Source of the DNA: Paenibacillus mendelii
Lineage (GTDB): Bacteria > Bacillota > Bacilli > Paenibacillales > Paenibacillaceae
Length of the DNA stretch: 64,000 bases
Assembly (NCBI RefSeq): GCF_024498075.1
Contig: NZ_JANHOF010000001.1
Span: 372,001-436,000 of the forward strand
Direction of reading: 5' to 3'
The translations under genes were made by a program, and so were the position numbers. This document shows, piece after piece, positions 40,723 through 49,912 of this stretch. Position 1 is the stretch's first letter. Every line of letters starts with the position of its first letter. The notes under the pieces were generated by a model, which saw only the letters and a program-made list of their open reading frames with translations, made no database searches and was not told the origin of the DNA.

Positions 40723-43212
40723 TTAATAGGTAATGATCGGGTTCCAGGATGTAGAATCATAAGCTGAATTGGCGCGTTGATCCACCCGGAAGGAAATCGT
40801 ATCCCCCTGTGCGAGGCTCAAGATGAAATCGTGGTTGACGCCGGTTGCATCGTTGTAGCCAATGGTCTGCCACTGTCCGTTGGTTGGCCATACCATCGAA
40901 CCGTTCTTCCATATGCTCACATTCACGCCGTCTCCGCCTTGGGTATTCGCCTTCTTCACCAGTCCCTTCACGCGGACGGTTCCCGCCTTGGGAGCTGCCC
41001 ACTCCAGCATCGCCTGACTATTATCAGGGTGCAGATACATCGTGCCGGGACCGTTCCATATCGCATCGTAAGTGCCGGGACCCCGCCAATGGTTGGAGCC
41101 ATCCGGATTCCAGCTCATCGGGGTCGTACCGATCCCGCTCCGCCACACGCGATAGTACCAGCCTCTCGTACCTTGGAGATACCCCATATCCCATGCGGCA
41201 TTAAACACATTATTGAATTGATAGTTGATCTCGGGATTCCATGAAGTGGTGTCATAAGCGCTATTCGTGATCTGATCCACCCGGAACGACAGCGTATCTC
41301 CCTGCGTCACGGCTGCCGTAATAACGTGAGGGATGCCGGTTGCATCGTTATAGGCGATCGTCTGCCACTGTCCATTGGAAGGCCAAATCATCGTATTGTT
41401 CTTCCATAGGCTGACCTTCACGCCGTCGCCCCCGCCGGTCGCCCCTTTCTTGACCCGTCCGGTTATCCGAACGGTACCCGTCTTGGCCGCTTGCCACTCC
41501 AGTACGGCCTGATTATTATCGGGATGCAGGTAGATGCTGCCGCTATCATTCCAGATCGCGTCATACGTATTCGGTCCTCTCCAATGATTGGAGCCGTCCA
41601 CATTCCAATTCATATCTACAGCCGTACCTCCGCCTGTGCGGGTACTATAATGCCAGCCATCGCTTCCCTGCGCAGCCGTGAACTGATCCGACGCGTTGAA
41701 CCGGGTTTTTGCCGTTCCACTCGCGCTTTTCACTTGAATCCGATTGGCATAGCCATTGATATTGAAATGCGGATCATTGAAATCGGCGACCTGATTGCCG
41801 TTGATGACCACATTCTCGAACAAGACATTGGATATTTGATGCTGATTATCCCAGCCCGCAAGCTTGATTTCATTGGTTCCGTCCGAATACGAGGTAATAT
41901 TCCTATACGTGATTCCGTTCATCTCGCCCGGCCAAGACCAATTCCCCTGAAGCCCGCCAAAATAAAAGGAGGTGTCCATCTGAGCATTAATCAACCGCTT
42001 GGCCTTCTCCACCCGGATATCTTCAAAGACAATATCACTAAAGTGCGTGGCGTTCAAAGCAAAGATATTAATCGCGGAACGATCCGGCAGCACGTCGGGA
42101 TGATACCGGTCATCATAATTATAGAGGATATCCATATTCTGAAACCGGATGTGCTTCACATAGGCCGCTACCGTCTCGGCTCCAATTCCGATCGCGTTAT
42201 TCGCATCGGACCAGAGCTGCGAGTGCTTGAATTCAATATTATAGATCGGAAGCGCTCGCGCGGGCTCCGTCTCATCCGACAAGCCTTTGATGGCTACGGA
42301 ATCGTCTGCGGAGCGAATGAACAAACCATCGAACGTAAGATCATGGCTGCTGTTGATGTCGAAACCGTCGCTGCTCGCGAATTTGGGACTGATCCCTTTG
42401 TAGTTGGTGATGTTCAAGAAGCTGCTGCCATGGACGGCCGACGTCCAGTTCGCGGTATTATTGTTCACGATGATATCCTGGACCTTCGAATTAGCAGCGA
42501 AATTCAACGCCATCGTAATATTGCCGTGCGCATCATTGGCTGTGTAGTCGTTCAGAAGAATGCCCCGGCCTCTTATCGTCACATTTGAAACGTCATTGGC
42601 CCTTACACGACCTCGGACCACCGCGCCGGCCGCGATATACAGCGTTTGGTTGGAGGCGAGATAGATCGGCGTCGACCCGGGACCGCCCAAATCATGATAA
42701 CCGGGACCGAAATAGATGATATTCGGGTCGGAAGAGCCCGGTATATTCGTCTCGGGAGCTTGCGCGAACAAGTGCAGCACCTTGCCCTGATAATTCCCGT
42801 CCAATACGAGCGACACGTTAGCTGGATGGTCCAGTGTAAACGAAATCGTATTCCCGCTTCGGGTTCCGGTCAGTCCCAGCGACTGAGGGACCAGCTTATA
42901 GGAACCATAAGCGGCGTTCGGCGTGATGGAAACGGTTACACTTCCTGACATGTCGAACGCTCCGTAACTGACAGCATTCCCCCAAGCGTTGCTGCCTGCA
43001 TTGTACACGGCCACCTGGCTGCCCTGTGCCGTTACGGCAAAATCCGACGAGGCATAAGCTGAGGGCAAATTGGCCGGAGCCGGATAAGCCGTTATGGTTC
43101 CCGACGCCTCGGCCATAGAGCCGGATTCCAGAATAAGCATGACGATGGCTGCGATCAGAAACATATAGATGATCTTTCTTCCCTTGCTTGCATGGACGTT
43201 AGACTTTACCAT
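40723..43212 (-). CDS. Secreted GH28-like beta-helix protein with two C-terminal repeat domains
   Basis: Secreted protein of 829 residues from ATG 43212 (AAGGAG ten bases upstream). A signal peptide (~1-36) is followed by an N-terminal beta-sandwich (FDMSGSVTVSITPN, ISFTLDHPANVSLVLD), a right-handed beta-helix (~150-500; NVTIRGRGILLNDY) with the GH28-style pair of acidic motifs SDGFDINSSHDL and SADDSVAIKG, and two tandem ~163-residue modules (~503-666 and ~667-829), each with HWRGP.TYDAIWN, YLHPDN and GQWQTI. The GH28 catalytic His (GHG) and RIK are not evident; the place reads NAIGIGAE. A pectin- or other uronan-degrading enzyme is likely. Its N-terminal half is a close copy of the next gene. 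Confidence 0.82.
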   Translation of the reverse strand: MVKSNVHASKGRKIIYMFLIAAIVMLILESGSMAEASGTITAYPAPANLPSAYASSDFAVTAQGSQVAVYNAGSNAWGNAVSYGAFDMSGSVTVSITPNAAYGSYKLVPQSLGLTGTRSGNTISFTLDHPANVSLVLDGNYQGKVLHLFAQAPETNIPGSSDPNIIYFGPGYHDLGGPGSTPIYLASNQTLYIAAGAVVRGRVRANDVSNVTIRGRGILLNDYTANDAHGNITMALNFAANSKVQDIIVNNNTANWTSAVHGSSFLNITNYKGISPKFASSDGFDINSSHDLTFDGLFIRSADDSVAIKGLSDETEPARALPIYNIEFKHSQLWSDANNAIGIGAETVAAYVKHIRFQNMDILYNYDDRYHPDVLPDRSAINIFALNATHFSDIVFEDIRVEKAKRLINAQMDTSFYFGGLQGNWSWPGEMNGITYRNITSYSDGTNEIKLAGWDNQHQISNVLFENVVINGNQVADFNDPHFNINGYANRIQVKSASGTAKTRFNASDQFTAAQGSDGWHYSTRTGGGTAVDMNWNVDGSNHWRGPNTYDAIWNDSGSIYLHPDNNQAVLEWQAAKTGTVRITGRVKKGATGGGDGVKVSLWKNNTMIWPSNGQWQTIAYNDATGIPHVITAAVTQGDTLSFRVDQITNSAYDTTSWNPEINYQFNNVFNAAWDMGYLQGTRGWYYRVWRSGIGTTPMSWNPDGSNHWRGPGTYDAIWNGPGTMYLHPDNSQAMLEWAAPKAGTVRVKGLVKKANTQGGDGVNVSIWKNGSMVWPTNGQWQTIGYNDATGVNHDFILSLAQGDTISFRVDQRANSAYDSTSWNPIITY

Positions 43213-43352
43213 CTTGCCCACTCTCCTTCAAGGATTGTCGATTCTTAACGTGAACCCTACCCTCACTCACCTCCCTTCCGGAAGAATGCGGGATTGCGTC
43301 TTCGATCGCAATGAACGAGGGAAGTCACCGTTCATGCTTAAACACGCTGCCA

Positions 43353-44813
43353 CTATCGGACGTTGATCGTTTTCGTATACTTATTGATCGTAAAATACGG
43401 TTCTTTTGTATTCTTGACCTTCTTTCCGTTGATGGTAATATTCTGAAAAGCGACATCCGAAATCAGATGCTTATCATCCCATCCAGCCACCTTAATCTCA
43501 TTAGTCCCGTCCGAATAGGAGGTAATATTCTTATAGGTAATCCCGCTCATTGAGCCGTCCTCCACCCAGTTGCCGAGAAGGGCGCCGAAGTAAAAGGTGG
43601 TGTCCATCTGAATGTTGATGAGTCGTTTGGCTTTCTCCACCCGGATATCCTCGAAGGTAATGTCGCTGAAATGCGTCGCGTTTAACGAGAAGATGTTGAT
43701 GGCAGACCGGTCCGGAAGCACATCGGGATTATTGCGGTCGTCGTAATTGTACAGAATATCGATATTTTCAAACCGGATGTTCTTGATATAGGCCGCGACC
43801 GTCTCCGCTCCGATTCCGATTGCGTTATTGGCGTCGGCCCACAGCTGGGCGTTCTTATACGTAATATTATAGATGGGCAATGCTTTGGCCGCTTCCTTCT
43901 CATCGGACAAGCCCTTGATGGCTACGGCATCGTCTGCGGAATGGATGAATGAACCGTCGAACGTAATATCATGGCTGCTGTTAATATCAAAGCCGTCGCT
44001 GCTCGCGAATCGGGGACTGATGCCCTTGTAGTTCAACACCTCCACGAAGCTGCTGCCGTGAACCGCTGACGTCCAATTATTCGTATCGTTGTTCACGATG
44101 ATATCCCGAACCATGGAATGAGTAGCGAAGTTCAGCGCCAGCGTAATATTCCCGTGCTCGTCATTGGCGGTATAATCGTTCAACAGAATGCCCCGGCCTC
44201 TAATCGTAACGTTCGATACGTCATTAGCCCGTATACGCCCCCTGACGATCGCCCCGCCCGCGATGTACAGCGTCTGGCCGGATTTCAAATAAATCGGCGC
44301 CGAACCGTAGCCGCCAAGATCGTGATAACCCGGTTCGTAGAAGATGACGTTCGGATCGGTACGATCCGGGATATCAGTCTCTTCCGTCTGAGCGAACAAA
44401 TGAAGCACCTTGCCTTGATAGTTGTCATCGAGCACTAACGTCACATTCGCCGCCTCTTGAAGCGTAAAGGTGATGCTGTCGCCCTTTCGCTTGCCAGCAA
44501 TCCCCAGCGATCGCGGCACCAGCTTGTAGGTTTCGAAGGCATCGCTCGGCGTAATCGTGACCGTAACGCTGCCGGACATGTCGAAGGAGCCGTATGTCAC
44601 CGGATTATTCCAGCTATTATAGCCTCCATTGTACATATCAATTTCCTTGCCTCCCGCTGCGACCGCAAAATCCGTAGAGCGCAAATGAACCGGCAAATCA
44701 CCGGGCGCAGCATACGCGGTTACCTCACCCACAATGCGGGAAGATTCGCTGCATCCAACCATTAGCTGAAGAAGGATGGACATGATCACCACACGGATCA
44801 ACTGCTTCATTCT
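43353..44813 (-). CDS. GH28-like beta-helix lipoprotein, paralogue of the preceding gene
   Basis: Lipoprotein of 486 residues from ATG 44813 (GGGAGG eight bases upstream; an in-frame TTG six bases earlier is less likely). Lipobox LMVGC near residue 20 predicts a membrane-anchored, cell-surface form. From VTAYAAPGDLPV on it follows the GH28-like gene downstream almost residue by residue, including VRGRIRANDVSNVTIRGRG, SSDGFDINSSHD and SADDAVAIKG, but it lacks the two C-terminal modules and ends TINKYTKTINVR. The pair looks like a tandem duplication: one copy anchored at the surface, one released and carrying binding modules. It precedes the kinase/regulator/ABC genes' partner enzymes in the same direction. 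Confidence 0.82.
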   Translation of the reverse strand, partial: RMKQLIRVVIMSILLQLMVGCSESSRIVGEVTAYAAPGDLPVHLRSTDFAVAAGGKEIDMYNGGYNSWNNPVTYGSFDMSGSVTVTITPSDAFETYKLVPRSLGIAGKRKGDSITFTLQEAANVTLVLDDNYQGKVLHLFAQTEETDIPDRTDPNVIFYEPGYHDLGGYGSAPIYLKSGQTLYIAGGAIVRGRIRANDVSNVTIRGRGILLNDYTANDEHGNITLALNFATHSMVRDIIVNNDTNNWTSAVHGSSFVEVLNYKGISPRFASSDGFDINSSHDITFDGSFIHSADDAVAIKGLSDEKEAAKALPIYNITYKNAQLWADANNAIGIGAETVAAYIKNIRFENIDILYNYDDRNNPDVLPDRSAINIFSLNATHFSDITFEDIRVEKAKRLINIQMDTTFYFGALLGNWVEDGSMSGITYKNITSYSDGTNEIKVAGWDDKHLISDVAFQNITINGKKVKNTKEPYFTINKYTKTINVR

Positions 44814-44835
44814 CAAAACCTCCCATCGTTATCAA

Positions 44836-47703
44836 TCATCGTTGAAGGGGAATGCGAAGCGTAATCGCCGTTCCTTCAAATTCCTGGCTTTCAATCGTCA
44901 TGGCAAACGAATCGCCATAATAAATTCGCAGCCGATAATACACGTTTCTAAGACCGACCCCGGAGGAACGCTTGCCCGGCTCGTCATCGCTCTGTGCGCC
45001 TGCTTCATAATTGTCGTTCAACGAGCGAAGAATCTCACGAAGTGCGATGTCGCTCATACCGAGTCCGTTATCGCGAATTTGAATGCGGATTTCGTCCTGG
45101 AGCATCTTGACCCCGATATAGATTTCTCCTTGCTCGTAGAGCTCTTCGATTCCATGCTGAAGCGCATTCTCGACAAGCGGCTGCAGGATAAACTTCAATA
45201 CAGTAATCGTAGGGGGAACCTCGTCATCGATGTCCCAATTCACGATGAACGCATCTTTGAAACGCAGCGCCTGAATCGTTAAATAATTGCGGACATGCTC
45301 AATTTCCTCAGAGAGCAAGACGACCTCGCTTCCGGTATTGATCGTAAACCGGAATATATTAGCTAAGGAATTCACCATTGCGCTGACCTCCATCGCTCCG
45401 TACTGCCTGGCCCTCATATTGATCGCTTCCAGCGTATTGTATAGAAAATGAGGATTGATTTGCTGCTGCAGCATGCCAAGCTCGGCTTTCATCTTGGAGG
45501 TCACCAGTTCCTTCTCCCGAATCTGTTTATTGATATTTTCTTCCATGAGATCATTGATTCGGGTGATCATGTTATTGAAGCTTAGGACCAGCAATCCGAT
45601 CTCATCCCTCGGGTTACTATCCGTCATAACGGCCTCGCCGAGCGCTGCCCCTTCTTCCATCGCCCGCTTCAACCGTTCGATCGGCTTCACCAGATACAAG
45701 GAGAGATGCCACACCATGCCGAATATAGCCAGCAGAATCAGGACGATTAACAGCAAATAACGGTAAAACATTTCATTGATTTTCAAATAGATGTCATCGA
45801 TCGTATAGAACAGTACAGAGGTCCATTCCGACTCGGGTATCGCTCGTTCCAGGATGACCTGATTGCTGGCCTCCACCTTCCCGAAATGGGCTTGCTCCTG
45901 CTCGAGCGCGCCAGCATTCAACTCTTGAATCGCCGCTTCCGTGAACCCCGGCTCCGACGTGCTGGTATACACGACCTCCCCGGATCGATCCATCAGGACC
46001 AGGCTTTCCCTGCGGCCCGAGGTGACGGATTGAAACGCATCTTCCTTGAGGACGACTTGAAGATAAGCATCCATCGACGTGCCATCCGAGGTCGGCAGGC
46101 TCACCTTCTTAATGAGCATGAGCGCCGTATGGTTATAGACATCCTTTTTCCCGGTAATCCAGATGATTTGCTCCGGCTTCAGCTTGCTTAGTGAATTCAA
46201 CTCCGATGTCGAAAGCCGGAACAACGTGATATTGTTAATGAACGTGGAGGAAAACCGGGCAACCCCCTGGCTGTTGTACAGAACGAAATAAGATACATCT
46301 ACAAGACCCGGATAACTGGACACCGGGAATTTATCGTCCATGATCGGGGCGTATTGATAAGAGAGAAATAAGTTCGTTAATCGTCCGTCGGCCGATATGC
46401 CGTTGGTCAGGCTCTCATAGTTGTCCATTCGATTGCGCATTTCCTTGACGAGCTGATCGGAGGATTGCACCGTCGACTGCACTAATTTGTTAAACAACGA
46501 GTGATACGTCAACGAAACATGAAGCGCTACAGCCGCAATGAACGGAATCATGACCGATGTGACTAACAGCAGCAGAATTTTTTGCCGGATTGATATCTTG
46601 GACAGCGCAAACTGTTCGAATCGTTCCTCCGGTATGTGCTGAAAATCGATATCCTTTTCCTTCTTCCAGGAAATTCGGGCAAGAACATTGAAGGGATACA
46701 TAATCATGTTGGAGATTTTATAGGAGATGAGCAGGTTTACAACTAACATGATTCCAAACAGAATCACGCAGATTTGCAGCAAGCTTTGATCCCAAATGAC
46801 ATTACTTGCTTTTCTCTCGAAAAACATGAAGTCGATCCCGTAAGGCGCGATCGTTTCCGTTCTGACCTCATAATCGCTGCTCAGCCCTTGCGACCAATTC
46901 GCCAGCCCCTCTTTCCGCTGCTCTACGGCTTTCCGGATTGTCGCTTCATTCGAGAAATTGGACCAGAGCACATGAGAATTATTATCCAATACACCAATGT
47001 AACCGTCCCAGCTGTCCCGGTCAGGCAGTGCCAACGTGAATAATCGATTGTCCAGCACGATAACCGTCAATACGTTCAAATAATTGACGCCATTGTTCAT
47101 AATCAAACGGCCCTCGATGCTTTCGAAGAAGGCTTTCAACCGGCTGCGCCGTTCTTCCGGTATCGATAGATCGTTTAATTTATCCGTGAACATCCCCTGC
47201 GGGATAAAGGAAGGCATGCCATAGTAGCGCGTGAATAAATCGATTAAACCGACGGCCCTCAGGTCATCGATCCAAGGTATTTCCTGTTCAGGGATCAGTC
47301 CTTGTTCTTCGAATGATTTCCCTAAATTTTTCTGGTTCTTGTTCTCGCCGATGATATAAACCCGCTCCACCATGTCCGGCTGTAAGTGAAGCTTGTTTAG
47401 CCGCACGTTTAGATCTCTGCCGATGCGCTCCGCCTCGACGGGCTCCCGAAGGTTATAGTACTCTCGGGAATAATTCATATAATCGGCAGATTCAAGGTGG
47501 GCAGCCAATGCGCTAATATCGTTAAATTTGGTTACCAACTGGCTTTCCGCATGTTTGGTTATATTTTGCTGGGCTGCATGATGGATTTCCAGGCCAACGC
47601 CGCTCGTATTCCAATAGCTGATGCAGATGAGAATACTTCCCGACAGTACACTGAGAAGAAATGCGATTAGGATCAAGCGGTTGCGATGGCGTTGGAACCT
47701 CAT
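44836..47703 (-). CDS. Sensor histidine kinase with two extracytoplasmic domains (YesM type)
   Basis: Kinase of 955 residues, well above the ~580-600 usual for YesM proteins. Membrane helices at ~10-30, ~308-328, ~375-397 and ~648-668 enclose two large extracytoplasmic domains (~31-307 and ~398-647). A HAMP region (VKPIERLKRAM) at ~670-720 leads to the phosphorylated His752 in QQQINPHFLYNTLEAINMR and a HATPase domain (LVENALQHGIEEL, RDNGLGMSD, GVGLRNVYYRLRIYY). The second domain has the dCache-like layout of ordinary YesM sensors; the first looks like another one added in front. The regulator gene ends three bases upstream. Expected to sense oligosaccharides released by the GH28-like enzymes. 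Confidence 0.92.
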   Translation of the reverse strand: MRFQRHRNRLILIAFLLSVLSGSILICISYWNTSGVGLEIHHAAQQNITKHAESQLVTKFNDISALAAHLESADYMNYSREYYNLREPVEAERIGRDLNVRLNKLHLQPDMVERVYIIGENKNQKNLGKSFEEQGLIPEQEIPWIDDLRAVGLIDLFTRYYGMPSFIPQGMFTDKLNDLSIPEERRSRLKAFFESIEGRLIMNNGVNYLNVLTVIVLDNRLFTLALPDRDSWDGYIGVLDNNSHVLWSNFSNEATIRKAVEQRKEGLANWSQGLSSDYEVRTETIAPYGIDFMFFERKASNVIWDQSLLQICVILFGIMLVVNLLISYKISNMIMYPFNVLARISWKKEKDIDFQHIPEERFEQFALSKISIRQKILLLLVTSVMIPFIAAVALHVSLTYHSLFNKLVQSTVQSSDQLVKEMRNRMDNYESLTNGISADGRLTNLFLSYQYAPIMDDKFPVSSYPGLVDVSYFVLYNSQGVARFSSTFINNITLFRLSTSELNSLSKLKPEQIIWITGKKDVYNHTALMLIKKVSLPTSDGTSMDAYLQVVLKEDAFQSVTSGRRESLVLMDRSGEVVYTSTSEPGFTEAAIQELNAGALEQEQAHFGKVEASNQVILERAIPESEWTSVLFYTIDDIYLKINEMFYRYLLLIVLILLAIFGMVWHLSLYLVKPIERLKRAMEEGAALGEAVMTDSNPRDEIGLLVLSFNNMITRINDLMEENINKQIREKELVTSKMKAELGMLQQQINPHFLYNTLEAINMRARQYGAMEVSAMVNSLANIFRFTINTGSEVVLLSEEIEHVRNYLTIQALRFKDAFIVNWDIDDEVPPTITVLKFILQPLVENALQHGIEELYEQGEIYIGVKMLQDEIRIQIRDNGLGMSDIALREILRSLNDNYEAGAQSDDEPGKRSSGVGLRNVYYRLRIYYGDSFAMTIESQEFEGTAITLRIPLQR

Positions 47704-47706
47704 GTG

Positions 47707-49062
47707 TTATCCGTCCTTGGCATGCGATTTGTAGGTTGTATTTCGGTATTCAAGCGGCGTCTGACCCGTATACTTCTTGAAAATAAGCGTAAAATAGCGC
47801 GGATTCTCATACCCGACCATTTCCCCGACCTCGTAAATTTTCCAATTCGACTCGGACAGGATGGTCTTCGCTTTCTCGATCCGGAACTCGGTCACATAGT
47901 CGATATAATTCATGCCCGTTATCTCCTTGAACAAATAACTTAGGTAACTGGCATTCAAATGGACATGCTTGGCGACGTCGTCCAGCGTAATCGTCCGATC
48001 GTAATTGTGCTCGATAAACCGTTTGACTTCGAGAACCATACGTTTTCCATTCGTCTGTCCCGTTTTCGTCTCATTGCCAGCCGACGGGTTCTCGGAAACT
48101 ACCCGAACGGCCTCTTCATTCGCGGGGCCATCTTCGAACTTGAATTCAGCATCGAGATAGGAATGGCGAATCCGCGTCGCTCTATGTACTATCGGGCCGA
48201 TTGTATACGCAAGATGCGACTTGAACAGTCCGCGGAAGCGTCTCAGCGCCTTCACGATCCGATCCAGTTCCCCCTCCAGGTCCGTTCGGCCGGCCTCCAA
48301 GCTTCCGATCCACTCGGCATTGGCAACGATCAGAGCACATTGGCCATTATATGGATCTACATAATGGTACCCGTACCCGTTCTCGTCCCATAGATCCTGC
48401 AGGAGATTATCCAGCGTAAATACGATCAGCCCCCACTCGGAATCCTTGTCATAGCTTGGTCTTGGGGGATGGGACTGAAAGCGCAGCACGCACACCGCAT
48501 ACGTTCCATCCATCTCTAACATGACCTCAGCCGAGGCGCTGTCCAGCTCGATCGTTTCTTCCGTCAAGGAGCTCCGTAGAAGCTCGCCCAGGAAGTTTTT
48601 ACGCAGCAGATGGGCGGATAGCTTGGCCTTGCGTTCCAAATTGGCTTGACGAAGAAGCTTCTCTCTTTCCTCGTTTAGAATGGCGGTTGTTTTGGCTAGA
48701 ACACCATAATAATCTTCGAAATCAAGCGGCTTCAAAAGATAGTCAAGAACGCCGTACTCGATTCCCCTCTTGGCGTATTCAAAGTCTCCATAACCGGACA
48801 AGACGATTTTCTTCGTATAGGGATGCCGCTGAGACACTTTCTGAATCAGCTCAAGGCCATCCATCAGCGGCATTTTGATATCGGTTAATAGAATATCGAC
48901 GGGCGATTGGTCCATCGACTTTAACGCTTCTAATCCGTTCTCGCACACATCCACGACCTCGATGTTGAGGGAAGCGTAATCGGCGTTTTTCAAACCTTGC
49001 CGAATTTCATGCTCATCATCGACAATAATCATCTTAAAACAATCACGGCTCGGATTCATCAT
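47707..49062 (-). CDS. YesN-type AraC response regulator
   Basis: Response regulator of 451 residues: receiver domain with VDDE at 14-17, phospho-acceptor Asp61 in LLTDIKMPLMDG and a conserved Lys in DYLLKPLDF; a middle region; and two AraC-type helix-turn-helix units at ~345-445 (ITLDDVAKHVHLNASYLSYL, then YEVGEMVGYENPRYFTLIFK). It pairs with the kinase that follows after three bases and is followed by, or lies with, an ABC importer on the same strand; it likely activates those genes and the GH28-like genes. AAAGGATG precedes the ATG. Confidence 0.95.
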   Translation of the reverse strand: MMNPSRDCFKMIIVDDEHEIRQGLKNADYASLNIEVVDVCENGLEALKSMDQSPVDILLTDIKMPLMDGLELIQKVSQRHPYTKKIVLSGYGDFEYAKRGIEYGVLDYLLKPLDFEDYYGVLAKTTAILNEEREKLLRQANLERKAKLSAHLLRKNFLGELLRSSLTEETIELDSASAEVMLEMDGTYAVCVLRFQSHPPRPSYDKDSEWGLIVFTLDNLLQDLWDENGYGYHYVDPYNGQCALIVANAEWIGSLEAGRTDLEGELDRIVKALRRFRGLFKSHLAYTIGPIVHRATRIRHSYLDAEFKFEDGPANEEAVRVVSENPSAGNETKTGQTNGKRMVLEVKRFIEHNYDRTITLDDVAKHVHLNASYLSYLFKEITGMNYIDYVTEFRIEKAKTILSESNWKIYEVGEMVGYENPRYFTLIFKKYTGQTPLEYRNTTYKSHAKDG

Positions 49063-49068
49063 GTTCTA

Positions 49069-49911
49069 TCATCCTTTAACTGCAGAGGATACGACACCTT
49101 CAACCAAATAACGCTGTCCGATGAAAAACACGACGATGATGGGAAGTACGAACATCACAAGCCCTGCATTTAAAACCTGCGTCATTTCGATTCGTTGATC
49201 GCCCGGAAAAGCATATCCGACCGAGAAGAGCGCCGTTGCCAGCGGGTATTTGTCATCCTGGAGGAACATAAACGGCGTTAAATAATCGCCCCCCCATGAA
49301 CCATTAAAGGATAAAATTGAAACGGTTGCAATAACCGGGAAGGAAATCGGCATAAAGATGTTCCAAAAAATCCGGAAGGTCGAGCAGCCGTCAATCCTCG
49401 CGGCTTCCTCCAAATCCTTCGGGAACGAGGAGAAAAACTGGCGGTATAGAAATATACTGAATGCGCTTCCGCCAAGCGCCCAGAATAACCAGGGCCAATA
49501 CGTATTCAGGAAGCCTAGCTTGAAAAAGATGACATACGTCGGAATTTGCGTCACGATGCCAGGAAGCATCATAGTCGACAGCATCATCATAAATAAGAAT
49601 CCTTTGCCCGGCCCGCGCAGCCGAGCGAATCCAAACCCGACCAATGCGCTTGTAAGCGTAGGAATAACAACGGAAATGCTCGTTAGGATGATCGAGCTCT
49701 TAGTATAGCTCCAATAATCGATCAAGGTTGCCGCGTAATAATAATTTTCAAAATGTAAGCCTCCCGGCAAAAAGCTGGAGGATGAGCCGACAAGCTGCAA
49801 GGAATTCGTTACAAGCCAATACAGCGGCATGACAAAAATGATCGACAATAGGATCAGCAAGCCATAGACGGTTACTCTCCCCAGCGTACTCCCCGTGCTT
49901 TGACCTACCAT
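49069..49911 (-). CDS. Carbohydrate ABC transporter permease (MalG/LplC type)
   Basis: Membrane permease of 280 residues with six helices, starting at ATG 49911 (AGGAGGG seven bases upstream and one base after the stop of the partner permease); the longer frame to 49974 overlaps that gene. The ATPase-contact motif reads EAARIDGCSTFRIFWNIFMP (EAA loop). The six-base gap to the response regulator shows one operon: solute-binding protein, two permeases, regulator, kinase. No ATPase gene is present; Paenibacillus importers of this type generally share a MsmX-like ATPase encoded elsewhere. Confidence 0.93.
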   Translation of the reverse strand: MVGQSTGSTLGRVTVYGLLILLSIIFVMPLYWLVTNSLQLVGSSSSFLPGGLHFENYYYAATLIDYWSYTKSSIILTSISVVIPTLTSALVGFGFARLRGPGKGFLFMMMLSTMMLPGIVTQIPTYVIFFKLGFLNTYWPWLFWALGGSAFSIFLYRQFFSSFPKDLEEAARIDGCSTFRIFWNIFMPISFPVIATVSILSFNGSWGGDYLTPFMFLQDDKYPLATALFSVGYAFPGDQRIEMTQVLNAGLVMFVLPIIVVFFIGQRYLVEGVVSSAVKG

Positions 49912-49912
49912 C

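Noticed and set aside
41491-42588. Plus-strand frame of 365 codons opposite the GH28-like gene
   Set aside because: Antisense shadow of a clear beta-helix protein; no start signal and composition rich in Arg/Ile typical of a mirrored frame.
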